Assembly (NCBI RefSeq): GCF_014641715.1
Contig: NZ_BMIG01000012.1
Coordinates: forward strand, 61,448-125,447
Length of the DNA: 64,000 nt
Direction: 5' to 3'
From: Polaromonas eurypsychrophila
GTDB taxonomy: Bacteria > Pseudomonadota > Gammaproteobacteria > Burkholderiales > Burkholderiaceae_C
The position numbers and the translations under genes are program-made. Positions 9,231-17,092 of this stretch are shown here, in pieces (the first letter of the stretch is position 1; the number at the start of each line of letters is the position of its first letter). The notes beneath the pieces were generated by a model. That model worked only from the letters and a program-made list of their open reading frames with translations, did not search any database and had not been told where the DNA came from.

Positions 9231-10631
9231 TTATTGAAATTCAATCACTTCGGGAGTGAACAGCCGCTCGCCGTCCAAAGTCTCCATGATGTGATACACG
9301 TTGAACTTGTACGCCTCACCCAGTGATACTTCCGGTGGAGTGAACGGGAAAGCCACATTACCACCGGTGGAGAGCCGTCCGGCATAGCCGAAGTGAAGCA
9401 GGTATTGCTTCATGGTTTTCACCACTTCGGAGGCACGCTCGCGCGTGGGCGCGATGCATTCGATCAGCAGACAAATCTCGGCCGGAGGCGGTTGGTCCGC
9501 TTGCAGGTCCGTCACACCATCGACGCCGTAAACATGCCAGAACAGCGTGTAGTCCTCAGGGGTGTCCTCGCACACCAGATCCCTGACGACCACCGATACA
9601 TCGGCCAGGATCTGCTTGTGCTGGGCGATGAACCTCGGGTCCGCTGCGCCGCACAGCAGCATGGCGCGCTCACCAAGTTTTCTGGCGCCCTCCATTTTGA
9701 TGGTGTGCTTGGCTGCCGCAATCCATTGGGCGCCACTGATTTTTGTCGAGCGCTCACTCACCTGGGTATAGCTTGCATGCTGCAGGTCCACACGTCCCTC
9801 GGGTTCGATGATCGTGTAAGGATCATTCTGTTCGTACAAGCTGTGCGCGGCCACAGAAAGAGGCAGGGCCTTTCGCTGCGGCGCCATGCTCTCCAGAATG
9901 AAATGGTCCGCATGCAAGGTGGCAAGAATGGTGTCTCGCCCGCCGGGTGTGCAGCAAAGCGATGCGCACTCGATGATCTTTGCCATGTGAACGGAAAGCC
10001 CGATCGGGAATCCGAGCATGATGGGCAATGCCGCAAAAATGGCGGTGTCGCATGCTCTGCCGGAGATAAGAACGTCCACATCCAGCGCAAGCGCTTCCTG
10101 GAAGGATGACATGCCCATCTGACCGACCAGATGGGTCGTATGCGAGAGTTCCTCGCAGGTCAGGTCGGGCATGCCATCGACTCCCACCACTCTGTTTTGC
10201 TCAATGGCTTTGTTGACAACATCTTTGGGTATGTCCCCTGCAATGGTGGCCAGCCGGAATCGCAGCTTGTTCTCGGTCGCAATTTCCCTGAGCAGCTCCA
10301 GTGTGGTGTCCAGGTGAGGCCTAGCGCCGGCAGAACCTGCCGTGCCGATGACCAGCGGAATGTTGAGCCTTCGCGCGCCCAGCAGAACTTTCTTGAGGTC
10401 CCGTTTGGTGGACTGCCGAGCCGTGGCCAGTTGACCGCTTCCCAGATAGTAAGGCCCGATGTCAATCGAACCCATATCGCATCCGATGAGGTCGGGCTCC
10501 CTGGCCAAGCCGGCTTCGAAAGCCGGAGTAGGAATGCCGTAGCCCAACTGGCCGGACGCCCCGAGAATTCTCAAAGCACGATAAGCCTTCTTGCCCGCGA
10601 ATTCCTTGATCAGCAAACCTGTGGCACTCAT
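9231..10631 (-). CDS. AtuA-like protein (acyclic terpene utilisation family, DUF1446)
   Basis: A 466-residue protein of the AtuA/DUF1446 family (PF07287). Visible hallmarks are the N-terminal ILGASGQLGYG, the GCDMGSIDIGPYYLGSG block at about residues 50-66, VIGTAGSAGARPHLD at about 93-107, and VLISGRACDTAIFAALP near 186. AtuA is needed for growth of Pseudomonas on citronellol-type terpenes, but its chemistry is not settled. The start overlaps the stop of the upstream DUF4387 gene (ATGA), which suggests translational coupling. No other terpene genes (atuC/atuF carboxylase) are visible here, so a terpene role should not be assumed. Confidence 0.88.
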   Translation of the reverse strand: MSATGLLIKEFAGKKAYRALRILGASGQLGYGIPTPAFEAGLAREPDLIGCDMGSIDIGPYYLGSGQLATARQSTKRDLKKVLLGARRLNIPLVIGTAGSAGARPHLDTTLELLREIATENKLRFRLATIAGDIPKDVVNKAIEQNRVVGVDGMPDLTCEELSHTTHLVGQMGMSSFQEALALDVDVLISGRACDTAIFAALPIMLGFPIGLSVHMAKIIECASLCCTPGGRDTILATLHADHFILESMAPQRKALPLSVAAHSLYEQNDPYTIIEPEGRVDLQHASYTQVSERSTKISGAQWIAAAKHTIKMEGARKLGERAMLLCGAADPRFIAQHKQILADVSVVVRDLVCEDTPEDYTLFWHVYGVDGVTDLQADQPPPAEICLLIECIAPTRERASEVVKTMKQYLLHFGYAGRLSTGGNVAFPFTPPEVSLGEAYKFNVYHIMETLDGERLFTPEVIEFQ

Positions 10632-10930
10632 ATTTCAATCCTAAACAGTCGCGCATGTTGTTGTGCGCCATAAACATCCCTGTCGCCGGGATCGCCTGCC
10701 GTGATTTTTCGGGGCAGCACAATCTTGAGCGCCATGGCCACCGGGTAATTGATGATCTTGACCTGCTCGACTGGCAGGTCATAGAGTTGCGCGATCCGTG
10801 ATTCAGTGACCTGCTTCGCATTGACCACGGTTTCATAGTCTTGCATGGAAGCGAACATGATGTCCAGCGTAGTGCATCTGGGTCCGGCATTCTTGCTTCG
10901 GATCACCTTGGCGATATCCATCAACAGCAT
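10628..10930 (-). CDS. DUF4387 domain protein
   Basis: A 100-residue protein starting at ATG 10930, supported by AAAGGAA just upstream; an in-frame extension further upstream is not needed. It matches the DUF4387 family (PF14330) by the opening DIAKVIRSKNAGP and TTLDIMF, and by the central VEQVKIINYPVAMALKIVLPR. DUF4387 genes commonly accompany AtuA-like genes, and here the two overlap in ATGA. It is likely a small subunit or accessory domain of the AtuA-like enzyme; the function is not known. Confidence 0.85.
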   Translation of the reverse strand: MLLMDIAKVIRSKNAGPRCTTLDIMFASMQDYETVVNAKQVTESRIAQLYDLPVEQVKIINYPVAMALKIVLPRKITAGDPGDRDVYGAQQHARLFRIEI

Positions 10931-10982
10931 GGGGTAGATTCCTTTCCGTTTGGGGCGGCAAGCCCATTGCAGCGGGTTGCAC

Positions 10983-11966
10983 TCACTCCATTCGCACATT
11001 GGTCCGCTTGGCGATGTCCCGGTATTTCGAGTACTCGGTCAGGTTGAACTGACCGAACTTTTCCGGAGACATTTCTTCGCGTCGCACGCCGAGCACGTCG
11101 AGCTTGCCCCCCACATCGGGCAGCTTGATGATGCGCTGGATTTCGCTGTTCAATTTGTCCACGATGGCCCGGGGCGTGCCCGCTGGCGCCACCACACCGT
11201 ACCAGTTTGTGATGTTAAAGCCGCCAAAGCCTAGTTCGAGCATGGTGGGCACATCGGGTAGCGAAGGGTCGCGTTGTGGGGCCGTGACTGCCAGAGCCCG
11301 CATGCGGCCCGATTTCAGGTACTGCACGATGGAAGACAGCGCATCGAAATTCATATCGACCTGACCCCCGAGTAAGTCCACGATGGCGGGGCCGCTGCCT
11401 TTATAGGGCACATGCACCAGCTGTGCCCCCGCATTGGTTTCAGCCCTCAGAATTTCACCGGCCAGGTGATTGGTGCTGCCAACCCCTGGCGATGCAAAGG
11501 ACAGTCCCTTTTGCCGGCTCTTTGCCAGAGCAACGAGCTCAGCAACCGACTTGACCGGGAGCTCCGAATTGACGACCAGCACGTTGGGCACGAAGCCGAT
11601 GTAGGTGACCGGAGCAAAATCCTTGATCGGGTCGTACTGGGGACGATCGAGCAACGCGGGCGCGATGGCCTGCGAATTGACGTGACCCATGAGAAGGGTG
11701 TAGCCGTCGGGCGCTGCGGTGGCCACCATCTTGGCGCCAATCATGCCCGTGGCGCCGGCCTTGTTCTCCACCACAAACGGCTGGCCCAATGATTCGGTCA
11801 GCTTTTGGGCCAGCAGGCGCGCCACGATGTCAGTGCCCCCGCCTGGGGCGAACCCGACGACGACACGCACGGGCTTGGATGGATAGCTCTGGGCCTGGGC
11901 AGCCAGGGTGGCCGCCAGACCGAGCACCAGGAAGAGCGATTTGATCTTTTGAAAAGGCTTGATCAC
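10983..11966 (-). CDS. Bug family (TctC-like) periplasmic substrate-binding protein
   Basis: A 327-residue Bug receptor starting at GTG. The signal peptide (IKSLFLVLGLAATLAAQAQ) is followed by YPSKPVRVVVGFAPGGGTDI, NKAGATGMIGAKMVATAAPDGYTLL and HVPYKGSGPAIVDLLGG. It is homologous to the receptor at 8216-9199 but clearly diverged, so it is not a recent duplicate. It lies 50 bp after the amidohydrolase gene and 52 bp before DUF4387 in the same operon. Two receptors in one operon suggest two related substrates, or uptake plus sensing. Confidence 0.93.
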   Translation of the reverse strand: MIKPFQKIKSLFLVLGLAATLAAQAQSYPSKPVRVVVGFAPGGGTDIVARLLAQKLTESLGQPFVVENKAGATGMIGAKMVATAAPDGYTLLMGHVNSQAIAPALLDRPQYDPIKDFAPVTYIGFVPNVLVVNSELPVKSVAELVALAKSRQKGLSFASPGVGSTNHLAGEILRAETNAGAQLVHVPYKGSGPAIVDLLGGQVDMNFDALSSIVQYLKSGRMRALAVTAPQRDPSLPDVPTMLELGFGGFNITNWYGVVAPAGTPRAIVDKLNSEIQRIIKLPDVGGKLDVLGVRREEMSPEKFGQFNLTEYSKYRDIAKRTNVRME

Positions 11967-12016
11967 GTTGTTCTTTCGTCTTAAAGTTAACTGCTTATTA
12001 CCCGCTTATTACCCGC

Positions 12017-12901
12017 TCAGTCCGCAGTGGCCGAGAACCCGTAGAGCCGCTGCGGGTTCTCCACCAGTATGCGATGGCGTGTTTTTTCATCGGGCGCCCA
12101 GCACGCCAGCATCTCTGCCAAGTCGGCGTCATCGGGCATCTTTTCCCGGCCGCTGGCATGCGGCCAGTCAGAACCCCACAGCACCCGATGCGGCGCGGTT
12201 TCGATCATGGCTTGCGCGAAAGGGGTGATGTCCGGATAGTTCGGAAATTGCTCGGAGATGAAATAGGGCCCCATCAATTTCGCATGGCAGTTGTCCCGCC
12301 GCAATAAACGCAGCAGGCTCTGGAATGCAGGTGCGGCAATACCGTCAGACGTGCGAATGTGACCGAAATGGTCAACGACGATGGGCACCGGCAACGAAGC
12401 GAGAATTTCCTCGGCCTCGGGCTGGGTCACTAGGTTGGTATAGAACTGCAGGTGCCATCCAAGGTGCCCGATGCGGTCTGCCATCGCGCGCGCATCCGTC
12501 AGCTTCAGGCCCTGGGTGGCAGAAGTGGTGTTGAAGCGGATGCCACGAAAACCCAAGCCGTGGAGCCGCTCCAGTTCCCGATCAGTGATGTCAGGGCTGA
12601 CAACAGCAACGGCCCGAAGTTCGACCTCCCGGCTCTGTGCCAGTGCATCCTCAATGGCCGAATTGTCCGTGCCGTACACACTGGGTTGCACCAGCACCGC
12701 CCGCTCACAACCTAGGGCGCGCAACATGGTGGAATATCGCTGCAGCGGGCATAAGTGCGGCACAAAATGTGTCTTCTCCAGCAGCGGGAAGCGGTTCTGG
12801 GGACCGAACACATGGGCATGACAATCGGTGGCGCCGGAGGGGAAGCGCACCGCCGGCGCGCGGGTGGGTTCGATTGGCGAAGGAATGTCAGGGGCTCTCA
12901 C
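12017..12901 (-). CDS. Amidohydrolase family protein (2-pyrone-4,6-dicarboxylate lactonase-like)
   Basis: A 294-residue TIM-barrel metal hydrolase (PF04909). The metal site motif TDCHAHVFGP is near residue 27. VVDHFGH (about 178) and VLWGSDWPH (about 240) supply the other histidine and the catalytic Asp. This arrangement is typical of LigI-like lactonases, which open 2-pyrone-4,6-dicarboxylate in protocatechuate degradation, and of related uncharacterised hydrolases. It starts at GTG two bases after the stop of the lyase gene, so the two are co-transcribed. A carboxylated lactone as substrate is an inference. Confidence 0.87.
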   Translation of the reverse strand: MRAPDIPSPIEPTRAPAVRFPSGATDCHAHVFGPQNRFPLLEKTHFVPHLCPLQRYSTMLRALGCERAVLVQPSVYGTDNSAIEDALAQSREVELRAVAVVSPDITDRELERLHGLGFRGIRFNTTSATQGLKLTDARAMADRIGHLGWHLQFYTNLVTQPEAEEILASLPVPIVVDHFGHIRTSDGIAAPAFQSLLRLLRRDNCHAKLMGPYFISEQFPNYPDITPFAQAMIETAPHRVLWGSDWPHASGREKMPDDADLAEMLACWAPDEKTRHRILVENPQRLYGFSATAD

Positions 12902-12903
12902 GC

Positions 12904-13803
12904 TCAGTCTTTCGGCTGCCGCGCTTCGACGGTCTGTTTTTCAATCTCGTAATAGGCTGTGAGGTCGATCAGGTCTTCAAGTTCCTGGCGCGAAGCCACC
13001 CACTCCGCATTGGTCATGCCAGTGTATTCGCCGGTCTGGCGCAGCTCGGTCAAGATCTTTTTGTGATGGTGAAGTGCGCTGCAGATCACCACTTGGGCCT
13101 CGATGCAGGCGACGTAGCCCATCTCCTGCAGTTCATTGCGACTGATGATGGGGCGGCCGTCCCGATTGCCCCGGCTTTGGACATAGATCAGCGGCAAACG
13201 GGAGCGGCGCGGCGCCTCCTCCGCATCCTTGAGGTCGCGCGGAAACAGCAGGCCCAAATCTGCGCCGACATCGGCTGCCCGGTTGAGCCGGGATACAGCT
13301 TCGTCCAGCCCGAGCGCACGGCAGGTGTCGGTGCGGGCGATGATCACGAAATCGGGATCGACTTCGTCGCGTGCCTTGACCGAATACTCGATTTTCTCAA
13401 CGAACTCCTCAACCGGAATTCCGTGCACCACGTACTGGTGGTAGTGGGCGCGCTTGGGGTAGAGCTGATCTTCGATATGCACACCCGCCACCCCGCTGCG
13501 AATAAATTCGCGCACGGTGCGCATGCAGTGAAGGGGCTCGCCAAAACCTGCGCCACCGTCCACCACCACGGGAATGTCGATCTTGCTGGCGATATCCCCA
13601 CCCAGCGCAACTTGCTCGGTCATGGTTAGCAGGGGCTCGGACACCGCCATGGAGCCCCCCGTTACGTAGCCGCCGACGTAGGCCGCCTCAAAGCCAAGCG
13701 ACTGCACCAGCAGTCCTGTCAGCGCGTCATAGACGGCAGGCATGTGAAGAAATGTCTTGCTGCTGATCAGTTCGCGCAGCTGTGTGGAGGCTCGTTTTTG
13801 CAT
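12904..13803 (-). CDS. Isocitrate lyase/PEP mutase family protein (oxaloacetate decarboxylase-like)
   Basis: A 299-residue protein of the ICL/PEPM superfamily. It has the AAYVGGYVTGGSMA segment, VVVDGGAGFGEP (metal-binding region), GVHIEDQLYPKRAHYHQ with the conserved IED, and IIARTDT. Members cleave or form C-C or P-C bonds at 2-oxo acids (oxaloacetate decarboxylase, 2-methylisocitrate lyase, petal death protein). The usual lyase Cys motif KKCGH is replaced by KRAHYH, which favours decarboxylase or hydrolase chemistry over isocitrate lysis. ATG 13803 was chosen because the family begins there; a longer frame would run into the shared promoter region. It is the first gene of the operon, facing lysR. 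Confidence 0.87.
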   Translation of the reverse strand: MQKRASTQLRELISSKTFLHMPAVYDALTGLLVQSLGFEAAYVGGYVTGGSMAVSEPLLTMTEQVALGGDIASKIDIPVVVDGGAGFGEPLHCMRTVREFIRSGVAGVHIEDQLYPKRAHYHQYVVHGIPVEEFVEKIEYSVKARDEVDPDFVIIARTDTCRALGLDEAVSRLNRAADVGADLGLLFPRDLKDAEEAPRRSRLPLIYVQSRGNRDGRPIISRNELQEMGYVACIEAQVVICSALHHHKKILTELRQTGEYTGMTNAEWVASRQELEDLIDLTAYYEIEKQTVEARQPKD

Positions 13804-13869
13804 GGAGGCTGTACCTGCGGGGTGGTGTGAATAAAAACAAAGTTTGCCCAAATCAAAGTATTCTGTATA
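13804..13869. promoter_or_regulatory. Divergent promoter region between the lyase operon and lysR
   Basis: A 66-bp AT-rich spacer between two divergently transcribed genes, the usual place for a LysR operator. I see TGTATA and TATTCT hexamers as possible -10 boxes for lysR, and TTTGATT/TTTATTC on the other strand, but no convincing -35 pairing. Confidence 0.4.
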
Positions 13870-14886
13870 GTGATTAATAATCATACAACCATCACTTTAG
13901 GATATACCTTGGGATATACCTCGCCTACACCACAGGATCATCTTCTGGCGCGGCTGCGCTTTCGACACCTGCAGCTAATTGCCGAGATCGAGCGAACGGG
14001 CAGCCTGAGCGCGGCCACTTCCGCCCTCAATGTCACACAGCCCGCCCTGAGCAAGGCTCTTAAGGAGATCGAAGGCATCTTGGGATTTGCCGTGTTCAGC
14101 CGTGGCGCACGGGGACTACATATGACGGTGCAGGGCAGCGTGGTGACGCGGGGCGCGAAGTTGCTGCTCGAGGAACTGCGCCATGTGCATGCCGAAGCCC
14201 TAGCCGCAGGGCCTGAGGGCCGGGTATCGGCCATTTTGCGTCTGGGCGCGCCCGCCTACCTGACCAGTACCGTGGTCCCGAAAATTATCAGCCGCCTGGT
14301 CGCGGGGAAATCATTGATGGCGGTTGATCTGCACGAAGCCAATGTTCCTCGACTTTTTGCCGCGTTTCTGGAGGGCACGCTGGACGCGCTTATCACTGTT
14401 TACAACCCAGATGTCATGTCGGAAACCGTAGGCCATGGCGTTCAGTTCGAAAAAATCGGAGAGGAGGAATACGTGGTGATCGCCCCGGCCAAACACCCTC
14501 TAGTGCGCATGCGCGCCATCACTTGGGAAACCCTTGCCAGCCAATCGTGGGTGCTCACGCGCAAACCTTCGCTCTCTCGCCTGTTCATCGAAGACAGCTT
14601 TCTTCGGCATGGCCTGATGTGCCCCCCCCCGGTGTGCGAAACCGACTCCCCGCGCACCAGCGCCCAAATCGTCGCGCAGGGCGTGGGCTTGAGCAGCGTG
14701 CCGGGCATCACTGCGAAGGAAGCGGTGAACAGCGGCGCAGCCAGATTGGTGCGGGTGCAGACGCCACAGCCACGCGCAACGCTCGGGCTGGTTTACAGAA
14801 CTGCTGCAGCTAGACATCCGCGCATCAAACTGCTGCGCGAGGCGGTCAGTCAAGTCTCAGGGCTGGGGCTTCCTATTGCCTGGTAG
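13870..14886 (+). CDS. LysR-type transcriptional regulator
   Basis: A 338-residue LysR regulator. The helix-turn-helix covers about residues 30-88 (LRFRHLQLIAEIERTGSLSA, TQPALSKALKEIEG, LFRG-type FSRGARG). A type 2 periplasmic-binding effector domain follows (VSAILRLGAPAYLTST, VGLSSVPGI). The start is uncertain: GTG 13870 gives an odd N-terminus containing GYTLGYT, encoded by a 12-bp tandem repeat, and TTG 13911 would give a more usual length. It faces the seven-gene operon and is the likely regulator, responding to the imported acid or an intermediate. Confidence 0.92.
   Translation: MINNHTTITLGYTLGYTSPTPQDHLLARLRFRHLQLIAEIERTGSLSAATSALNVTQPALSKALKEIEGILGFAVFSRGARGLHMTVQGSVVTRGAKLLLEELRHVHAEALAAGPEGRVSAILRLGAPAYLTSTVVPKIISRLVAGKSLMAVDLHEANVPRLFAAFLEGTLDALITVYNPDVMSETVGHGVQFEKIGEEEYVVIAPAKHPLVRMRAITWETLASQSWVLTRKPSLSRLFIEDSFLRHGLMCPPPVCETDSPRTSAQIVAQGVGLSSVPGITAKEAVNSGAARLVRVQTPQPRATLGLVYRTAAARHPRIKLLREAVSQVSGLGLPIAW
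13900..13923 (+). repeat. 12-bp tandem repeat at the 5' end of lysR
   Basis: GGATATACCTTG is followed directly by GGATATACCTCG. It encodes part of the proposed LysR N-terminus, or lies just before the start if TTG 13911 is used. Confidence 0.75.
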
Positions 14887-15110
14887 GCCGCTGGAGGGGA
14901 AGAGGCGCACCGGCAAGCCTGGGGCCTGACCGCCTGCACCCGGCTTGCAGCCCGGACATCTGCGCGTTACCGCAACTGAAGACAAATTTGTTCGCGCCGA
15001 CGTCAGATGGATCAAGATGCCGACGATTGACTGACCCACTATCGCGGACCGCTATCCCGCGCTAAGTAACGAATGCGACAGTACCGCGGTCGGTCACTAG
15101 AAATTGGCAC

Positions 15111-15226
15111 GTAAAGGTGCGGACGCATGGTTTCATCAAGAAGGAGCAAAAGACGCCCAAACCGGACTGTATCTGGCGAAAGAACAGTTCAAGTTGTTGA
15201 AGAAAAAAATGAAAAAATATCGGTAG
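15111..15226 (+). pseudogene. HigB/RelE-like toxin C-terminus, frameshifted
   Basis: One frame reads THGFIKKEQKTPKPD and the next reads LYLAKEQFKLLKKKMKKYR followed by TAG. Together they give the usual end of phage Gp49/HigB-like toxins (VLHGFIKK.QKTP...LA..R...L). A one-base shift at about 15170 separates them. The N-terminal half is not recognisable upstream. It directly precedes an antitoxin-like remnant, as toxin-first HigBA operons do. Confidence 0.6.
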
Positions 15227-15490
15227 CGATTTTGATGACTTCCTTGCGGACGAGGGCATGCTTAAACAGGTGGGTGCGGCGGCGGTTAAGTGGGTGATTG
15301 CTTGACAGATTGAACAAGAGATGTCGGCTCAAAAGACCATCAAGACTGCGACGACAAAGAAGATACGAACCAGCCGCGCCTCGCTTAACCGTTTGCTTGA
15401 CGAAAACGATACCTGCCTCACTTTGACGACCTTGGCGGGGCGGCAACGGCTTTTGGCCAACGCTCCAAATTTGAGTTGACGCTCGTCAGG
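15209..15490 (+). pseudogene. XRE-family HigA-like antitoxin, decayed
   Basis: The frame reads SDFDDFLADEGMLKQV, AAAVKWVIA, then TGA where the family has Trp (IAWQIEQ), then QIEQEMSAQKTIKTA and TSRASLNRLLDENDTCLTL, which is the HTH of HigA-like antitoxins. After LTTLAG a frameshift leads to GAATAFGQRSKFELT, the normal C-terminus. At the start, ATGAAAAAATATCGG is followed by an extra T that makes TAG. So three lesions are visible: an early stop, a Trp to stop change at about 15299, and a late frameshift. Confidence 0.65.
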
Positions 15491-15571
15491 TGGTCGCCAC
15501 GATGTGGAACGGACAATCTCCAAAAGCGCGGACAAGTGACATGAACTTGCCTTAAGGCTTTGGAGATCGGC

Positions 15572-15600
15572 TTTGAATCCGCGTCCGCACTAAACCACCA
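15572..15600 (+). other. tRNA/tmRNA 3'-end-like remnant, possible second attachment site
   Basis: TTTGAATCCGCGTCCGCAC looks like a T-arm and acceptor end of a tRNA; the following ACCACCATTTACCCAAAGCC plus hairpin resembles the flank of the ssrA remnant (CTCCACCATACCCTAAAGCC plus hairpin at 4309-4352). No cloverleaf precedes it. I read it as an integration scar at the right edge of the accessory block. Confidence 0.35.
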
Positions 15601-15603
15601 TTT

Positions 15604-15637
15604 ACCCAAAGCCTGGCCTTTTTGGCTGGGTTTTTTT
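15604..15637 (+). terminator. Rho-independent terminator
   Basis: ACCC(AA)AGCC pairs with GGCTGGGT across a ten-base loop, followed by a run of seven T. It is oriented for plus-strand transcription although no intact plus-strand gene lies just upstream. Confidence 0.6.
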
Positions 15638-15652
15638 CTGCGCGGCGTCTGT

Positions 15653-16936
15653 TCACAGCTGTGAGCCCAGCAACAGCGCCATCCGTTCCATAACTTTTTC
15701 CTTCAGCGGGCGCGCCGCCCATTCTTCGTAACTCACCCGCCGCGAGCGCTTGAGATCGTCCTCGAATACCTGCGTCTGCTGCTCGGCGAAGCTGGTGTCA
15801 AACACATTGAGGTTGGCTTCGTCGTTCAGACGGAAGGAGCGGTTGTCGAAGTTGGTCGAACCGACCGACACCAGCAGTTTGTCCACAACCATGGCCTTGA
15901 CGTGGTACATGCTGGGCTGGTACTCGTAGATTTCAGCGCCCGCCTCAAGCAGCGGCCCCCAGGTCCCGCGCGACGCCGCGCGCACGGTGTCGGTGTCGAT
16001 GATCTCGCCGGGGGTAATGAGACGAATTTTCACGCCGCGCCTGAGGGCTTCGATAAGGGCCTTGCGGGTGAGTTCGTCCGGCACGAAGTAGGCGCTAGAC
16101 AGGTCTATGCTTTTGTCTGCCGCCGTGATGGACAGCTGGTACATCAGCTGCATGCTTTCGCTGCCCCCCGATGGCGAGCTTGAAAACACCTGTGCCAGAC
16201 TGTTGCCCGCTGGCTGCAGGGCCGGGAAGTAGGTCTCGCCGTGCATCACCTGGCCGGTGACCTTGAGCCAGTTGTCCATGAACACGGCCTGCATCTGGGA
16301 CACCGCCGGGCCTTCCAGCTTGAAGTGCGAGTCGCGCCAGTGCTCGGCGTCCTGGCCGGCACCGGTCCACTGCGGTGCAATGCCCACGCCGCCGGTGAAG
16401 CCGGCTTTCCCGTCCACCACCAGCAGCTTGCGGTGGGTCCGGTTGTTCATGCGGCCCCAGTCGTACCAGTGCGGCTTGTGAAACTTGCGGATTTCGACCC
16501 CTGCGGACTCCATTTTCTGCAGGAAGGCATCGTCAATTTTGGCGCTGCCTACCCAGTCCAGTAGCACGTGCACCTTGACGCCCGCGCTGGCGCGCTCAGT
16601 CAGGGCATCTGCAAACTCGCGGCCGATGTCGCCGGACCAGTAGATATAGGTTTCAAACGTGATGCTGTGTTTGGCGCCACGTATGGCAGACAGCATGGCC
16701 GGGAAAATCTGGTCACCGTTGAGCAGCTCCTGCACCCGGTTGCCGCCGACAGCGCCCGGGCCGAGCAGCGAACCCATGGCCCGCAGAAACTGGGGCGAAC
16801 TGGCCGGGTACAGGCGCGGCATTTCGCGGTTCACATTTTTTTCGCCCGTGCTCAAGTTGGCCACCAGCAGCACCGCCACCAGTGTCAGCAATACCGTGAA
16901 AACAATGGTCATAACAAAGTGTTTTTTTTTGATCAT
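15653..16936 (-). CDS. Phospholipase D family protein, cardiolipin-synthase-like
   Basis: A 427-residue protein with two PLD (HKD) motifs: THRKLLVVDGKAGFTGG at about 170-186 and YHVKAMVVD...GSTNFDNRS near 360-380. It starts at ATG 16936 (MIKKKHF) with one N-terminal membrane anchor (VMTIVFTVLLTLVAVLLVA). The layout resembles ClsB/ClsA-type cardiolipin synthases, which transfer a phosphatidyl group between phosphatidylglycerol molecules at the inner membrane; a single anchor rather than two is closer to ClsB or the YmdC group. It is the first intact gene after the accessory block. A nuclease or other phosphodiesterase role is possible but less likely. Confidence 0.85.
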   Translation of the reverse strand: MIKKKHFVMTIVFTVLLTLVAVLLVANLSTGEKNVNREMPRLYPASSPQFLRAMGSLLGPGAVGGNRVQELLNGDQIFPAMLSAIRGAKHSITFETYIYWSGDIGREFADALTERASAGVKVHVLLDWVGSAKIDDAFLQKMESAGVEIRKFHKPHWYDWGRMNNRTHRKLLVVDGKAGFTGGVGIAPQWTGAGQDAEHWRDSHFKLEGPAVSQMQAVFMDNWLKVTGQVMHGETYFPALQPAGNSLAQVFSSSPSGGSESMQLMYQLSITAADKSIDLSSAYFVPDELTRKALIEALRRGVKIRLITPGEIIDTDTVRAASRGTWGPLLEAGAEIYEYQPSMYHVKAMVVDKLLVSVGSTNFDNRSFRLNDEANLNVFDTSFAEQQTQVFEDDLKRSRRVSYEEWAARPLKEKVMERMALLLGSQL

Positions 16937-17092
16937 CGATGGGTTATCCGCGCGGGGAGGGCGCAAAGTCTGGCTACCGGGTGGCGGCCCGCACAAGGTG
17001 CAAGATTAGCGAGGCACTGCAAGCGGCGCTGCGGGAAGCCGCCTTTTGCCCAAGTAGGCGGCATGCCCGACCTGCCGGGCGACAATACGCCC

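Noticed and set aside
15572..15600. Intact tRNA gene
   Set aside because: Only a T-arm-like and acceptor-like piece is visible; no anticodon or D arm can be folded upstream.
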